Shown: positions 18,501-25,641 of the stretch, piece after piece
Numbering within the stretch: position 1 is the first letter of the stretch
Layout: each line of letters begins with the position of its first letter
Assembly (NCBI GenBank): GCA_023399595.1
Contig: JAEWOR010000030.1
Coordinates: 1-62,552, forward strand
Direction of reading: 5' to 3'
DNA length: 62,552 nucleotides
From: Bacteroidota bacterium
GTDB taxonomy: Bacteria; Bacteroidota; Bacteroidia; Flavobacteriales; Weeksellaceae
The notes under the pieces: generated by a model
Databases searched by the model: none
What the model was told of the DNA's origin: nothing
Seen by the model: only the letters and a program-made list of their open reading frames with translations
Position numbers and translations under genes: made by a program

Positions 18501-20226
18501 CGGAATTACCGTTTATCAAGAGCAGGTAATGTTGCTTTCTCAGAAGTTAGCCAATTTTACCAAAGGTGAAGCAGATACTTTGAGAAAGGCGATGGGTAAA
18601 AAACAAATTGATGTTTTGAACAAAATGTACCCTAAGTTTATTGAAGGTGGTCGTAAAAATAACTTGGACGAAACGCGGCTAGAAAAAATTTGGAATGACT
18701 GGAAAGCCTTTGCTGAATATGCTTTCAACAAATCTCACTCCACTTGTTATGCTTTAATTGCATATCAAACTGCATTTTTAAAAGCCAATTATCCTGCGGA
18801 ATATATGGCGAGTGTTATGAGTAATAACATTAACAATACTCCTCAAATTACCATGTTTATGGAGGATTGTAAAGCGATGGGTGTAGATGTTTTAGGTCCG
18901 GATGTTAATGAATCTCAATATAAATTTTCGGTAAACGAAAAAGGTCAAATTCGCTTTGGTTTAGGGGCAATTAAAGGAATTGGTGAAGGTCCAAGTGAAG
19001 CTATTACGCTTACGAGACAAGAAGGAAGATTTAAAAATGTTTATGAATTTTTCGAACGAATTCCTTCTTCACAAATGAATAAAAGGGTGGCGGAGAGTTT
19101 GGTGATAGCTGGCGCTTTTGATGAATTGGGTTCTTATCACAGAGGACAGTATTTTGATTTGGATTCTGCCGGAAAAACCAATCTGGAAAGACTTTTACGT
19201 TACGGACAAAGTTTTCAGGAAAGTAAAAACGAAGTAGAAAATTCACTTTTTGCCGATTTTGCTGAAGAAATACAGATTGAGCAACCGAAATTGGCTCCTT
19301 GTCCAGAGTGGCCAAACATGTACAAACTCAACAAAGAAAAAGAAAGTATTGGCTTCTATCTTTCTTCGCATCCTTTGGATGAATATAAATATCAGTTTCA
19401 GTTTTTACAGGGTGTTCTTTCCAAAAAAGCGATATTAGAAAAGGGTAGGGAGGAAGAATTAAGCATGGAAGAAAATGCTTCTGTACAAAATGTTATCGAA
19501 GAAGAACCGGATGATATCACTGAAATAATAAGTGATGAAATGCTTGATGCTGAGAATGAAATTATTGAAGAACCCCCCAAAAAAGTAGAAGCAAAAGGCA
19601 GTTTCAATTTCTTGAATTTAGATGAGGTGGATGCTTATAAAGAAACCGCATTTCCACCTAATCAGCTTGAACTTTTTGAAGAGAAAAAAGACTGGAAACA
19701 AAAAATGAAAGACAAAGAAAACGCTAAAGAGTACACCGTTGCGGGATTAATTACAGAATATCGTGTGCAAGATGGTTTTAAAAGTGGTGAAAAAGTAGCT
19801 TTTGTAACCTTGGAAGATTACTCGGGATCTTATTCTTTCAGATTAGGAGATAGAGATTATATGAAGTTGAAGGAAAAATTGGAAGTTCAAAGGTTTGTTA
19901 TTCTTAAAATACGATTTGCACAAGTAAAAGATGGACGTGTTTTCGTGAATGTAAATGATGTTATAGAGCTGCAGGAAGCGTTTGATAAATTTGCAAAATC
20001 TGTTTCTTTGGTGATGGATGTTATGGATTTTAGAAAAGAAGATTTAGATTTCTTTCAAAATGTTTTAGCGCATAGCACAGGAACTCAAAAATTGAGATTT
20101 TTTATTAGGAACGAAGAAGATCATTCTGAGATAGAAGTTCAATCTTCAAGGTTTAGCGTAGACTTAAGTGAAGGATTCTTGAATGAAATAGCATTATTGA
20201 ATAAATATGAGTTTTATTTGAATTAA
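15571..20226 (+). CDS. dnaE: DNA polymerase III alpha subunit with fused N-terminal exonuclease
   Basis: Replicative polymerase of 1551 residues, about 400 longer than E. coli DnaE. Residues 1-170 are a DnaQ-type 3'-5' exonuclease: VFDTETTGLP (Exo I), SGHNVEFDYNI (Exo II) and AHNAAADVNATAQVFFEM (Exo III). A PHP-type domain starts near residue 250, but its usual metal-binding HxH reads NHS in FDNHSVFSTL, so it is probably not catalytic. The polymerase core keeps MPDIDIDFDDEGRD and KMDFLGLRTL for the three catalytic Asp. A Glu-rich linker (about 1295-1350) precedes an OB fold (AGLITEYRVQDGF). Proofreading thus seems built into the same chain. It is a single-gene unit. Confidence 0.95.
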   Translation: MYLVFDTETTGLPKNFNAPLSDSENWPRMVQIAWQLHDDDGNLIENQDYIIKPEGYDIPFNAARIHGITTKIANEEGRDLQEILEEFSKVLEKVRVVSGHNVEFDYNIVGAEFYRKNLQDNLQEIPKADTMILGTDYCQLPGGRGGKFKSPKLEELYEKLYGHKFDEAHNAAADVNATAQVFFEMMRIGVIPADVLKTSEEQLKNYRNAHPNPIQPFGIIIRRQVADFNKKKKQSDFGSVDEIDLGKYFNFDNHSVFSTLSATSSISDLIKKATDNNFEAVGMVDLGNMMGAFKFVSAVEGTNSDRKKKHQEYLNKKQEAEEKGENFNEVEPSSKPLIPIVGCEFYISDRYEQKQFTKDDPDKRTQVILLAKDFTGYKNLAKLSSIGFIKGFYFGVPRVSRELIAEYKEGVIALNSGINGDIPEAILNSGEQKGEEKFKWWKDTFGDDFYVQIQNHNLPEEEHLNEVLLYLADKYNVKILAQNETFYTHKSDSNIQDIVSCIKDGEKLSTPIGKGFGKRKGLTSTEYYIKDTEEIKETFLAYPDAFEAYEEFLAKFSPYTLKRDVLLPKFDIPEEFIHAEDDLDGGKRGEMAYLTHLTYEGARKRYEETGITDDIKERLDFELDVIANTGYPGYFLIVQDFCNEARKMGVWVGPGRGSAAGSAVAYCIGITNVDPIKYDLLFERFLNPERISMPDIDIDFDDEGRDKIIKWVVEKYGKDQVAQIITYSVLGGKSAIKDAGRVLDVSIPETNNIAKLIPATPGMNIAKALSKYDKLKPEEQMLVDEMKSVLNNPEDPRHDVLESAKKMEGCIRNTGIHACGVIITPEEVSNLVPVTIAAKDADILVSQFDNSVAESAGLLKMDFLGLRTLTIIKDALKLVKERHNVDINPDEIPLTDVKTYQLFQEGRTVGIFQYESPGMQKYMRELKPTVFADLIAMNALYRPGPIKYIPNFINRKHGIEEIVYDLPETEEYLKETYGITVYQEQVMLLSQKLANFTKGEADTLRKAMGKKQIDVLNKMYPKFIEGGRKNNLDETRLEKIWNDWKAFAEYAFNKSHSTCYALIAYQTAFLKANYPAEYMASVMSNNINNTPQITMFMEDCKAMGVDVLGPDVNESQYKFSVNEKGQIRFGLGAIKGIGEGPSEAITLTRQEGRFKNVYEFFERIPSSQMNKRVAESLVIAGAFDELGSYHRGQYFDLDSAGKTNLERLLRYGQSFQESKNEVENSLFADFAEEIQIEQPKLAPCPEWPNMYKLNKEKESIGFYLSSHPLDEYKYQFQFLQGVLSKKAILEKGREEELSMEENASVQNVIEEEPDDITEIISDEMLDAENEIIEEPPKKVEAKGSFNFLNLDEVDAYKETAFPPNQLELFEEKKDWKQKMKDKENAKEYTVAGLITEYRVQDGFKSGEKVAFVTLEDYSGSYSFRLGDRDYMKLKEKLEVQRFVILKIRFAQVKDGRVFVNVNDVIELQEAFDKFAKSVSLVMDVMDFRKEDLDFFQNVLAHSTGTQKLRFFIRNEEDHSEIEVQSSRFSVDLSEGFLNEIALLNKYEFYLN

Positions 20227-20305
20227 AATGAATTATTTATTGTAAAAAATGTTAATTATTTAAATATATACGGGTTTTTACGGATAGGTTTATAATTATT
20301 TTTCT

Positions 20306-20313
20306 TAAATTTG
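20306..20313 (+). promoter_or_regulatory. -7 promoter box of the CsgD-like regulator
   Basis: TAAATTTG fits TAnnTTTG and predicts a leader of about 17 bases. No TTG stands at the normal -33 distance. Confidence 0.45.
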
Positions 20314-20333
20314 ATATAAAACTAACCAAAATT

Positions 20334-20990
20334 ATGAAAACTCAATTTATTGTCTATAATGAGCATGGACTTCATTTGGACTGCATCCGTTCAGTACTTT
20401 TACAAAATTTTGATTGCGAAAATATTTTTACTGTACATTGTGTAAATATTTGTAAAGAATTCAAGAATTTAGGTGAGGAATTATTATTTATTGTAGATGC
20501 TTCTCATTACAATTCACTTCAATGTTTTACTTTGCTTGATGAAATTTGGAAAATTTTCCCCAATGTTGATGTTCTTATAATTGGCAAGAGCAAAAATTCT
20601 GATTTTATAAAAAAATTGTATAAAAAAGGAATTAAAGGCTATATTGATGAGGTCTCTACTATTAATGAATTGATAATTGCAATTAATAAAATTATAGATA
20701 AAAAAGTATTTGTAAGTGAAAATGTTAAAAAAATCATTTTTGAATCTGCTTTTAGTTTAGAAAATGAAACAATAAATTCTAATAATAAACTTTTGGAGGA
20801 TCTTACTAAAAGAGAATCTCAGCTTCTAAAATTACTTTGTGATGGTTTAACAGGAAAGGAAATAGCTTCTCAAATGTTTATTAGTCTTAGCACCGTGGAA
20901 AGTCATAAAAGAAGTATTATGATGAAATTAAATGTTCATAATTCTACTCGGCTTGTAAAATTTGCTATTGATAATAATATTGTTGCTTAA
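20334..20990 (+). CDS. LuxR/NarL-type response regulator, CsgD-like
   Basis: Transcription factor of 218 residues: a receiver-like domain (1-125) and a C-terminal LuxR HTH (about 155-215) with LTKRESQLLKLLCDGLTGKE and ISLSTVESHKRSIMMKLN. The receiver is atypical. An Asp remains after strand 3 (LLFIVDASHYN), but the usual acidic pair after strand 1 is replaced by YNEHG. E. coli CsgD is also a LuxR protein with an atypical receiver. It converges on the curli operon with a shared terminator between them, so it is the obvious candidate activator. That link is inference. Confidence 0.75.
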   Translation: MKTQFIVYNEHGLHLDCIRSVLLQNFDCENIFTVHCVNICKEFKNLGEELLFIVDASHYNSLQCFTLLDEIWKIFPNVDVLIIGKSKNSDFIKKLYKKGIKGYIDEVSTINELIIAINKIIDKKVFVSENVKKIIFESAFSLENETINSNNKLLEDLTKRESQLLKLLCDGLTGKEIASQMFISLSTVESHKRSIMMKLNVHNSTRLVKFAIDNNIVA

Positions 20991-21021
20991 TTATTTTTTT
21001 TCTTTAATAAAAAAAACACAT

Positions 21022-21060
21022 AAAAAAATAGAAATTGATAATTCAATTTCTATTTTTTTA
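21022..21060. terminator. Bidirectional terminator between regulator and curli operon
   Basis: Perfect AT-rich inverted repeat, AAAAAAATAGAAATTGA and its complement around TAAT, with A- and T-runs on the two flanks. It lies between the convergent csgD-like gene and the last gene of the curli operon. Confidence 0.8.
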
Positions 21061-21077
21061 TAAAGATTGTTGATGTT

Positions 21078-22580
21078 CTATTCCCAATCTGGCATTTCTG
21101 CATCATCAAATAATACAGTTCGTACATCTGTTGTGGTAGTAGGTGATACATTCGCTTTCATTATAGTGCGAACTGATATGTTATCATTGGAAGTATTTAC
21201 AAAAATTATTTCGGCGTCATTAGGAGAGAATCTTGGGTCAAGATCATTTGTTCCTGCTAATTTCTGAGTGAGAGTTGAAATGTCCTGAATAACATTTGTG
21301 GTTAAATTCATGATATATATTCTAGAATCCAATTGTCTGTAAGTGGAATCCTCAAATCCAGATGCATCTCTTGTGTAGAGTAATAAATTTCCATCGGTTG
21401 AGAAATTTAATCCTCCAGCTCCGCCAGTAACTCCCGTAAGTACAGTTTTGAGAACGTTTCCAATGGTATCTATTATTAGTATTTTAACTCCATATCCATT
21501 TATATTATTGGTTTTAATAGCGATTTTACTGTCGTCATAACTCCAATCACATTCTGTTATAAAGCTGCCATCAGGAGTTTGATATACTAATGTAAGACCT
21601 GTTCCATCTTTATTTATTTTGTAAAGTTTGTCGAAACTAGGGTATAGAAACTGGCTTCCTGTTCTGCTCCAAGAAAAATCAACTTCACGATTATTAAATC
21701 CAGAAACAGGGACTGTTGTTACTTGTAAAACATTGGAACCATCTCTATCAGCAGTAAATATTTGATTATTTCCGTTTACTGTTCTTAAAAAAGCAATGAG
21801 GTTGGCATCATTATTAAGTTTTGGCCTAAATGAGTTTAGATTGGAGGGGGTGAATTGGAAATTTTGATTGGTTTCATTACTAGAAACTATGTAATAATTC
21901 CCATTAAGTTTTTTTACAAAATGATATCTATTATTAGGATTCGTAGATACTTTAAAAGTGAAAATTGGACTTAAAACTTCTGGGTTAATACCATCTGTAA
22001 CTCCAACTTGCCAGTAATAACTTACACCAAAAGCTAAATTATCTAAGGTTTGATTTTTTGCTGTGAGATTATTAAACTCTATGACATTTGAATTGATACT
22101 GTTTTTAACAGTTAGTCTGTATTTCAAGCTATCAGTAGTGTCTGGGTCTGTAGCGTTCCAGGTAAGGTTAACAGATGTGGGTTGTTCTACAGCATTGTCT
22201 ATTGGGGAAATTAATACAGGAGCTGTTGGTGGTGAGTTTAAAGAATTGTCATCCGATAATTCAAAAATTACACTCACGCTTTGGTCTTTGTTTTTAATAC
22301 TAACTCCTTCAAATGTAGATAGGTAACCTGTGAATTCTACTTTTACAGAATAATCACCTAATGGTACGTTTTCGATAAGGAAACTTCCATCGGCTCCACT
22401 TAATACAGTTTCTGTAGATGGGGAAGTGGTAATTTTAGCGTTGGCAATTGGTGTATTGCTCCCTTTTTTAATTACTTTTCCTTTAATGGATCCTTTTTGT
22501 GTGTATTCTAAGGTGTCTTCAGCACAAGATTGAAATAAAAATGCAAGACAGATACTAAAGTATATAATAAAAGTTTTCAT
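21078..22580 (-). CDS. Curli-operon lipoprotein: CarboxypepD_reg, FnIII and TolB-like propeller
   Basis: Predicted lipoprotein of 500 residues and last gene of the curli operon, starting 6 bases after csgG ends. The lipobox is FLFQSC (Cys19). Residues about 30-110 form a carboxypeptidase-regulatory-like domain (GSIKGKVIKKGSNTPIANAKI, GADGSFLIENVPLGDYSVKV). Residues about 120-215 form a fibronectin type III-like domain (APVLISPIDNA ... YYWQVGVTDG). The rest has PD40/TolB-like blades (IFTADRDGSNVLQVT, FSWSRTGSQFLYPS, CDWSYDDSKIAIKT, FSTDGNLLLYT, FSPNDAEIIFV). It has no E. coli csg counterpart. A surface-exposed or periplasmic scaffold for fibre assembly or anchoring is inference. Confidence 0.75.
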   Translation of the reverse strand: MKTFIIYFSICLAFLFQSCAEDTLEYTQKGSIKGKVIKKGSNTPIANAKITTSPSTETVLSGADGSFLIENVPLGDYSVKVEFTGYLSTFEGVSIKNKDQSVSVIFELSDDNSLNSPPTAPVLISPIDNAVEQPTSVNLTWNATDPDTTDSLKYRLTVKNSINSNVIEFNNLTAKNQTLDNLAFGVSYYWQVGVTDGINPEVLSPIFTFKVSTNPNNRYHFVKKLNGNYYIVSSNETNQNFQFTPSNLNSFRPKLNNDANLIAFLRTVNGNNQIFTADRDGSNVLQVTTVPVSGFNNREVDFSWSRTGSQFLYPSFDKLYKINKDGTGLTLVYQTPDGSFITECDWSYDDSKIAIKTNNINGYGVKILIIDTIGNVLKTVLTGVTGGAGGLNFSTDGNLLLYTRDASGFEDSTYRQLDSRIYIMNLTTNVIQDISTLTQKLAGTNDLDPRFSPNDAEIIFVNTSNDNISVRTIMKANVSPTTTTDVRTVLFDDAEMPDWE

Positions 22581-22586
22581 GGTGAC

Positions 22587-23975
22587 TTATTTTTTTGATT
22601 TTATTGTTTTTCCTAGATAAAAATTAATTCCTGCTCCAACTCTAATGGCGTGATCTTTACGTTTTCCGTATTTGAAATCGTCCCAATCATCTGTAAATCC
22701 AACATCATATTGGGCATTGGCTCTTAATCCAATTTTTGGGGTGATCATGTATTCTATACCGCCACCGAACTGACTTTTGTAAAGTGCGGAATTTCTGTCT
22801 GAATACATCATTCCAATACCTCCATATATGTATGGAGAGAGTTTATATCTAGGTAATAGAAATGCTTCTAAATTTACTTCGGTACTTACAAATCTTCTTT
22901 TGAAAATTTCTTCATTTTCAAGCGACATAATATTTGCGTTGATTTCTGCATTTATATATTCGTTGAAGAAGTATTTTACTCCAAATTTGCCTCCTATATT
23001 TGTGGCTGAGTTGGTGTAATCTCCTTTTATTCTGTCTGCGTTTACCAATCCGAAAATTGAAATTCCTGAACGGTAAGTTTGAGGGAATCTATCGTTAATT
23101 TCTCTGTTATAATTAATTGCTTTTTCTTGTTCGTTTGTATTAATAATTTTATTGAATTGTGCATTGTAGTTTTCATCAGCATCCCAAATGCCATCTTTCA
23201 CTCCCTCTATAATTAAGGAGTGAACAGCTTTTTCTATAGCTTGGGTAACGGCTAATGATACAGGTTCGTTTTGTGCAACACCTAATTCTGCTTCCAAAAT
23301 ACGGTCTGTATCTACATATCGGAAAAATCCTGCACTAGCAGTAGTGGAGAGTATGTTTTTGGAGGTATAGACTGTTTTGTATATTTCTCCAGTCATACTA
23401 GAAACTAAACGTAAATATACTGTAACTCGATCTTGTCTGTATTGTGTATTGGCTCCTAAACCGAAGTATCGAGCGCCAATACCTCCTGTAACAACATTGG
23501 TGTCGTAAGAGATTATACCTCCTTCTAAAAGGATTCCTGCGTAAAGAAGAGGTGGAAGTTGGTCGTCAATATTGGTTGTTCCGTCTTCTGATACTTTATA
23601 TTCTTTTCTGGTAGATCTAATAATTTGTCTTTCATTTAAAAGATCACCTATATTTTCTCTTTCTATGGGGCGAAACCATCTTGAATCTTCTAGAGCTTTT
23701 AGTAATATTGCCGTTGTTCCTTGTGGAATTGCGGTGCTCCAACTGGTTCCGTTTTCCTGCATTTTATATTGGCCTGTTTGGTCTTTAAATTTGTAAACAC
23801 CAATTATAATTTTCTCGCGTGGTGGAGGCAGTTTAAGTAGATTTTTTGTTATTGGAGTTAATTCTCCAGGGGTCGATTTTTCACTTTCTACAGGGATGTT
23901 AAGGAGTCCAGAACAGCTGAATAGTGAAAGGAATGTGATTACCAAAATCGTTTTATTTAATTGAGACCTTTTCAT
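22587..23975 (-). CDS. csgG: CsgG curli secretion lipoprotein with C-terminal barrel-like domain
   Basis: Outer-membrane lipoprotein pore for curli subunits. Lipobox LFSC gives Cys21. Residues about 50-285 align well with CsgG: KFKDQTGQYKMQENGTSWSTAIPQ, LEDSRWFRPIERENIGDLLN, and GGIGARYFGLGANTQYRQD. E. coli CsgG is 277 residues; here a further 180 or so residues (NIGGKFGVKYFFNEYINAEI ... AIRVGAGINFYLGK) resemble an 8-stranded OMP beta-brl domain. In the pore eyelet, E. coli N55 and F56 correspond to Ser78 and Trp79. It is operonic with csgF upstream (12 bases) and the propeller lipoprotein downstream. Confidence 0.9.
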   Translation of the reverse strand: MKRSQLNKTILVITFLSLFSCSGLLNIPVESEKSTPGELTPITKNLLKLPPPREKIIIGVYKFKDQTGQYKMQENGTSWSTAIPQGTTAILLKALEDSRWFRPIERENIGDLLNERQIIRSTRKEYKVSEDGTTNIDDQLPPLLYAGILLEGGIISYDTNVVTGGIGARYFGLGANTQYRQDRVTVYLRLVSSMTGEIYKTVYTSKNILSTTASAGFFRYVDTDRILEAELGVAQNEPVSLAVTQAIEKAVHSLIIEGVKDGIWDADENYNAQFNKIINTNEQEKAINYNREINDRFPQTYRSGISIFGLVNADRIKGDYTNSATNIGGKFGVKYFFNEYINAEINANIMSLENEEIFKRRFVSTEVNLEAFLLPRYKLSPYIYGGIGMMYSDRNSALYKSQFGGGIEYMITPKIGLRANAQYDVGFTDDWDDFKYGKRKDHAIRVGAGINFYLGKTIKSKK

Positions 23976-23987
23976 AGCTGTGTTTTT

Positions 23988-24392
23988 TTATTGTGGAATA
24001 ATAATTTCAGATTGTTGACCTGTGTTAGTGTCTAGTATGTTTATTACAAGTCCTTTGTCTCCTTTAGTTACTTTAAGGTAAAGGCTTCCAAACATATAAG
24101 TTCCTGGTTTTATACCATCTTCGAATTGATCTCCAAAAAGTTTTGAAGAGAGTTGGCTGAGTAGCTGTCTGTTCATACTTTCAGTAAAGCTTCCTAAAGA
24201 ATTTAACTCATCAAAAAGGCTAGAGCCTGATGAGCCTTTGTATGGGTTTTGTGAGGCAGCTGAACTCAGTAACCATTGATAGTTAAAGGTGTCTCCTCCA
24301 AAAGCTGGATTGATGGGTTTGTAGGAAAATTGTTGAGAGTATAGGAAACCGCTAGATAATAGCCCAATGTATAAAAGTATTTGCTTTTTCAT
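23988..24392 (-). CDS. csgF: CsgF curli assembly factor
   Basis: Secreted protein of 134 residues. In E. coli CsgF plugs into the CsgG pore and couples CsgB to it. The signal peptide ends FLYSQ. The mature N-terminus QFSYKPINPAFGGDTFNYQW matches the CsgG-binding NPxFGG region; the position of E. coli Asn17 is Phe here. The middle (SASQNPYK-like AASQNPYK, FTESMNRQLLSQLSSKLF) and the C-terminus (GLVINILDTNTGQQSEIIIP) also match the family. It lies 20 bases after csgE in the curli operon. Confidence 0.92.
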   Translation of the reverse strand: MKKQILLYIGLLSSGFLYSQQFSYKPINPAFGGDTFNYQWLLSSAASQNPYKGSSGSSLFDELNSLGSFTESMNRQLLSQLSSKLFGDQFEDGIKPGTYMFGSLYLKVTKGDKGLVINILDTNTGQQSEIIIPQ

Positions 24393-24412
24393 GGTTTCTT
24401 TTTTTTTTTAGG

Positions 24413-25147
24413 TTAGTAAATAAATCCTTCGTCTTTTGCATTTTTTTGTTCAAAGTATTCTTCTATGCTTGCTACTGTATTTTGTACTTCTGAATCTAAA
24501 TAGTCATCATCTGGTCTTGCAATAAAAGAATAGATATTGGAGTCGTCTGCGAAAATTTGTATTTGAGTACTGTTTGCTCTTGTGGGAATTTCTGTTACTT
24601 TCAAAATGAAGGTGGGTTTTAAATCATTCAGTGTCATGTAATTGTACAGTTTATCGTAAAATTCTCCACCAACCTTGGTTTTTGTTTCGTTAATGGTGAG
24701 ACCGAATATATGAATGTCTTCTTCTTGGAGCTTTTTTTTTTCTTCTTTGACGGCTATTTTTTTATTTCCATTGTATATAAGGCTGTCCTTACTAATTGTA
24801 TTGTTTTTTTCGTCTCTAAAAAATAAAAAAACCTTCAATGCATCATTCTTGTCTATATTGATATTCATTTCAGATAATTCTTTAGTTTCGTTGGGTTGTA
24901 ACGTAAACCTTCCAGATTGCTCAGAGGAAGTAAGATTTCCAGATGAGCCTTCTTTTACTGCTAATATTTGATAGCTTAACGCTCTGAAAATGGTAGTGTT
25001 ATTATTTGCTAAGGCTTTTATGTGAGTTACTCCTTCTATATCTTTGACTTCTATTTTAGCTTGAATATCCTTTTTGAATTGTGATTTCATATTTGTGGAA
25101 AATACAAGTATAAAAACTACTGTTAATATTGGTAGGTAGATTTTCAT
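24413..25147 (-). CDS. csgE: CsgE curli adaptor with N-terminal CsgH-like domain
   Basis: Periplasmic adaptor that caps CsgG and delivers curlin subunits. The C-terminal half (about 148-244) is CsgE: GLTINETKTKVGGEFYDKLY, TQIQIFADDSNIYSF, VQNTVASIEEYF. E. coli CsgE is 129 residues; this protein is 244. The extra residues (about 27-120) contain SYQILAVKEGSSGNLTSSEQ followed by SGRFTLQPNETKELSE, a pattern close to the CsgH/CsgC-like curli inhibitor fold of alpha-proteobacteria. A Lys/Glu-rich linker joins the two. No separate csgC or csgH is present, so this domain may supply the anti-aggregation role (inference). Confidence 0.85.
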   Translation of the reverse strand: MKIYLPILTVVFILVFSTNMKSQFKKDIQAKIEVKDIEGVTHIKALANNNTTIFRALSYQILAVKEGSSGNLTSSEQSGRFTLQPNETKELSEMNINIDKNDALKVFLFFRDEKNNTISKDSLIYNGNKKIAVKEEKKKLQEEDIHIFGLTINETKTKVGGEFYDKLYNYMTLNDLKPTFILKVTEIPTRANSTQIQIFADDSNIYSFIARPDDDYLDSEVQNTVASIEEYFEQKNAKDEGFIY

Positions 25148-25157
25148 GTTTTTTATG

Positions 25158-25550
25158 TTAATAATTTCTCATGAAAACCGTTTTATTATCTGATTTCAGA
25201 TTGATAATTAATTTTTCCGAAATACTATTGGATCCTGTAATATCTATATAATTGTTAAATCCATTAACGTTTACTTTTGTTTGTGGTTTAGCTTTGACGT
25301 CTGGATTTACAAAGAATGTAGTATTGTAATTTCCGATTTGTGAGAGTTCAATATTGCTCTTCCCACTTTTGTTGTATACTTCAATCTTATTGGCATTGCC
25401 TATTTGTGTAGATTCAATAGTAGAATTATATGTGGTGTTTTTACCTTTTAGTAATTCTTGAATATTCTTACTATTTATATCGTCTAATGTGATGTTTTGG
25501 GCATTTGCAAAACCAATATACAGAAGTAGAAATAATACTAAAGTTTTCAT
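25158..25550 (-). CDS. Minor curlin (CsgB-like)
   Basis: Small secreted protein of 130 residues. The ATG at 25550 gives the signal MKTLVLFLLLYIGFANAQ; the longer frame from 25604 would run through the intercistronic hairpin. It contains two curlin-like repeats, STQIGNANKIEVYN and LSQIGNYNTTFF, and a later NVNGFNNYIDITG segment. By size, position next to csgA and degenerate repeats it is the likely nucleator, equivalent to CsgB. It lacks most of the Gln/Asn ladder, so it may also be another assembly factor. csgE follows after 10 bases. Confidence 0.75.
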   Translation of the reverse strand: MKTLVLFLLLYIGFANAQNITLDDINSKNIQELLKGKNTTYNSTIESTQIGNANKIEVYNKSGKSNIELSQIGNYNTTFFVNPDVKAKPQTKVNVNGFNNYIDITGSNSISEKLIINLKSDNKTVFMRNY

Positions 25551-25573
25551 GGTATAGGGATTATGGTTAAAAT

Positions 25574-25595
25574 GGAGAAGCCCGTAGGCTTCTCC
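25574..25595 (-). terminator. Intercistronic hairpin between csgA-like and csgB-like genes
   Basis: Perfect 9-bp stem GGAGAAGCC/GGCTTCTCC with a 4-base loop. On the minus strand it is followed by an ATTTTAAC tract rather than a strong T-run. It would act as a partial terminator or as a 3' stabiliser of the major-subunit message. Confidence 0.6.
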
Positions 25596-25641
25596 TGGTC
25601 TCATTTATTAGATAAATGATTTTGGTTTTATATACATCTTA

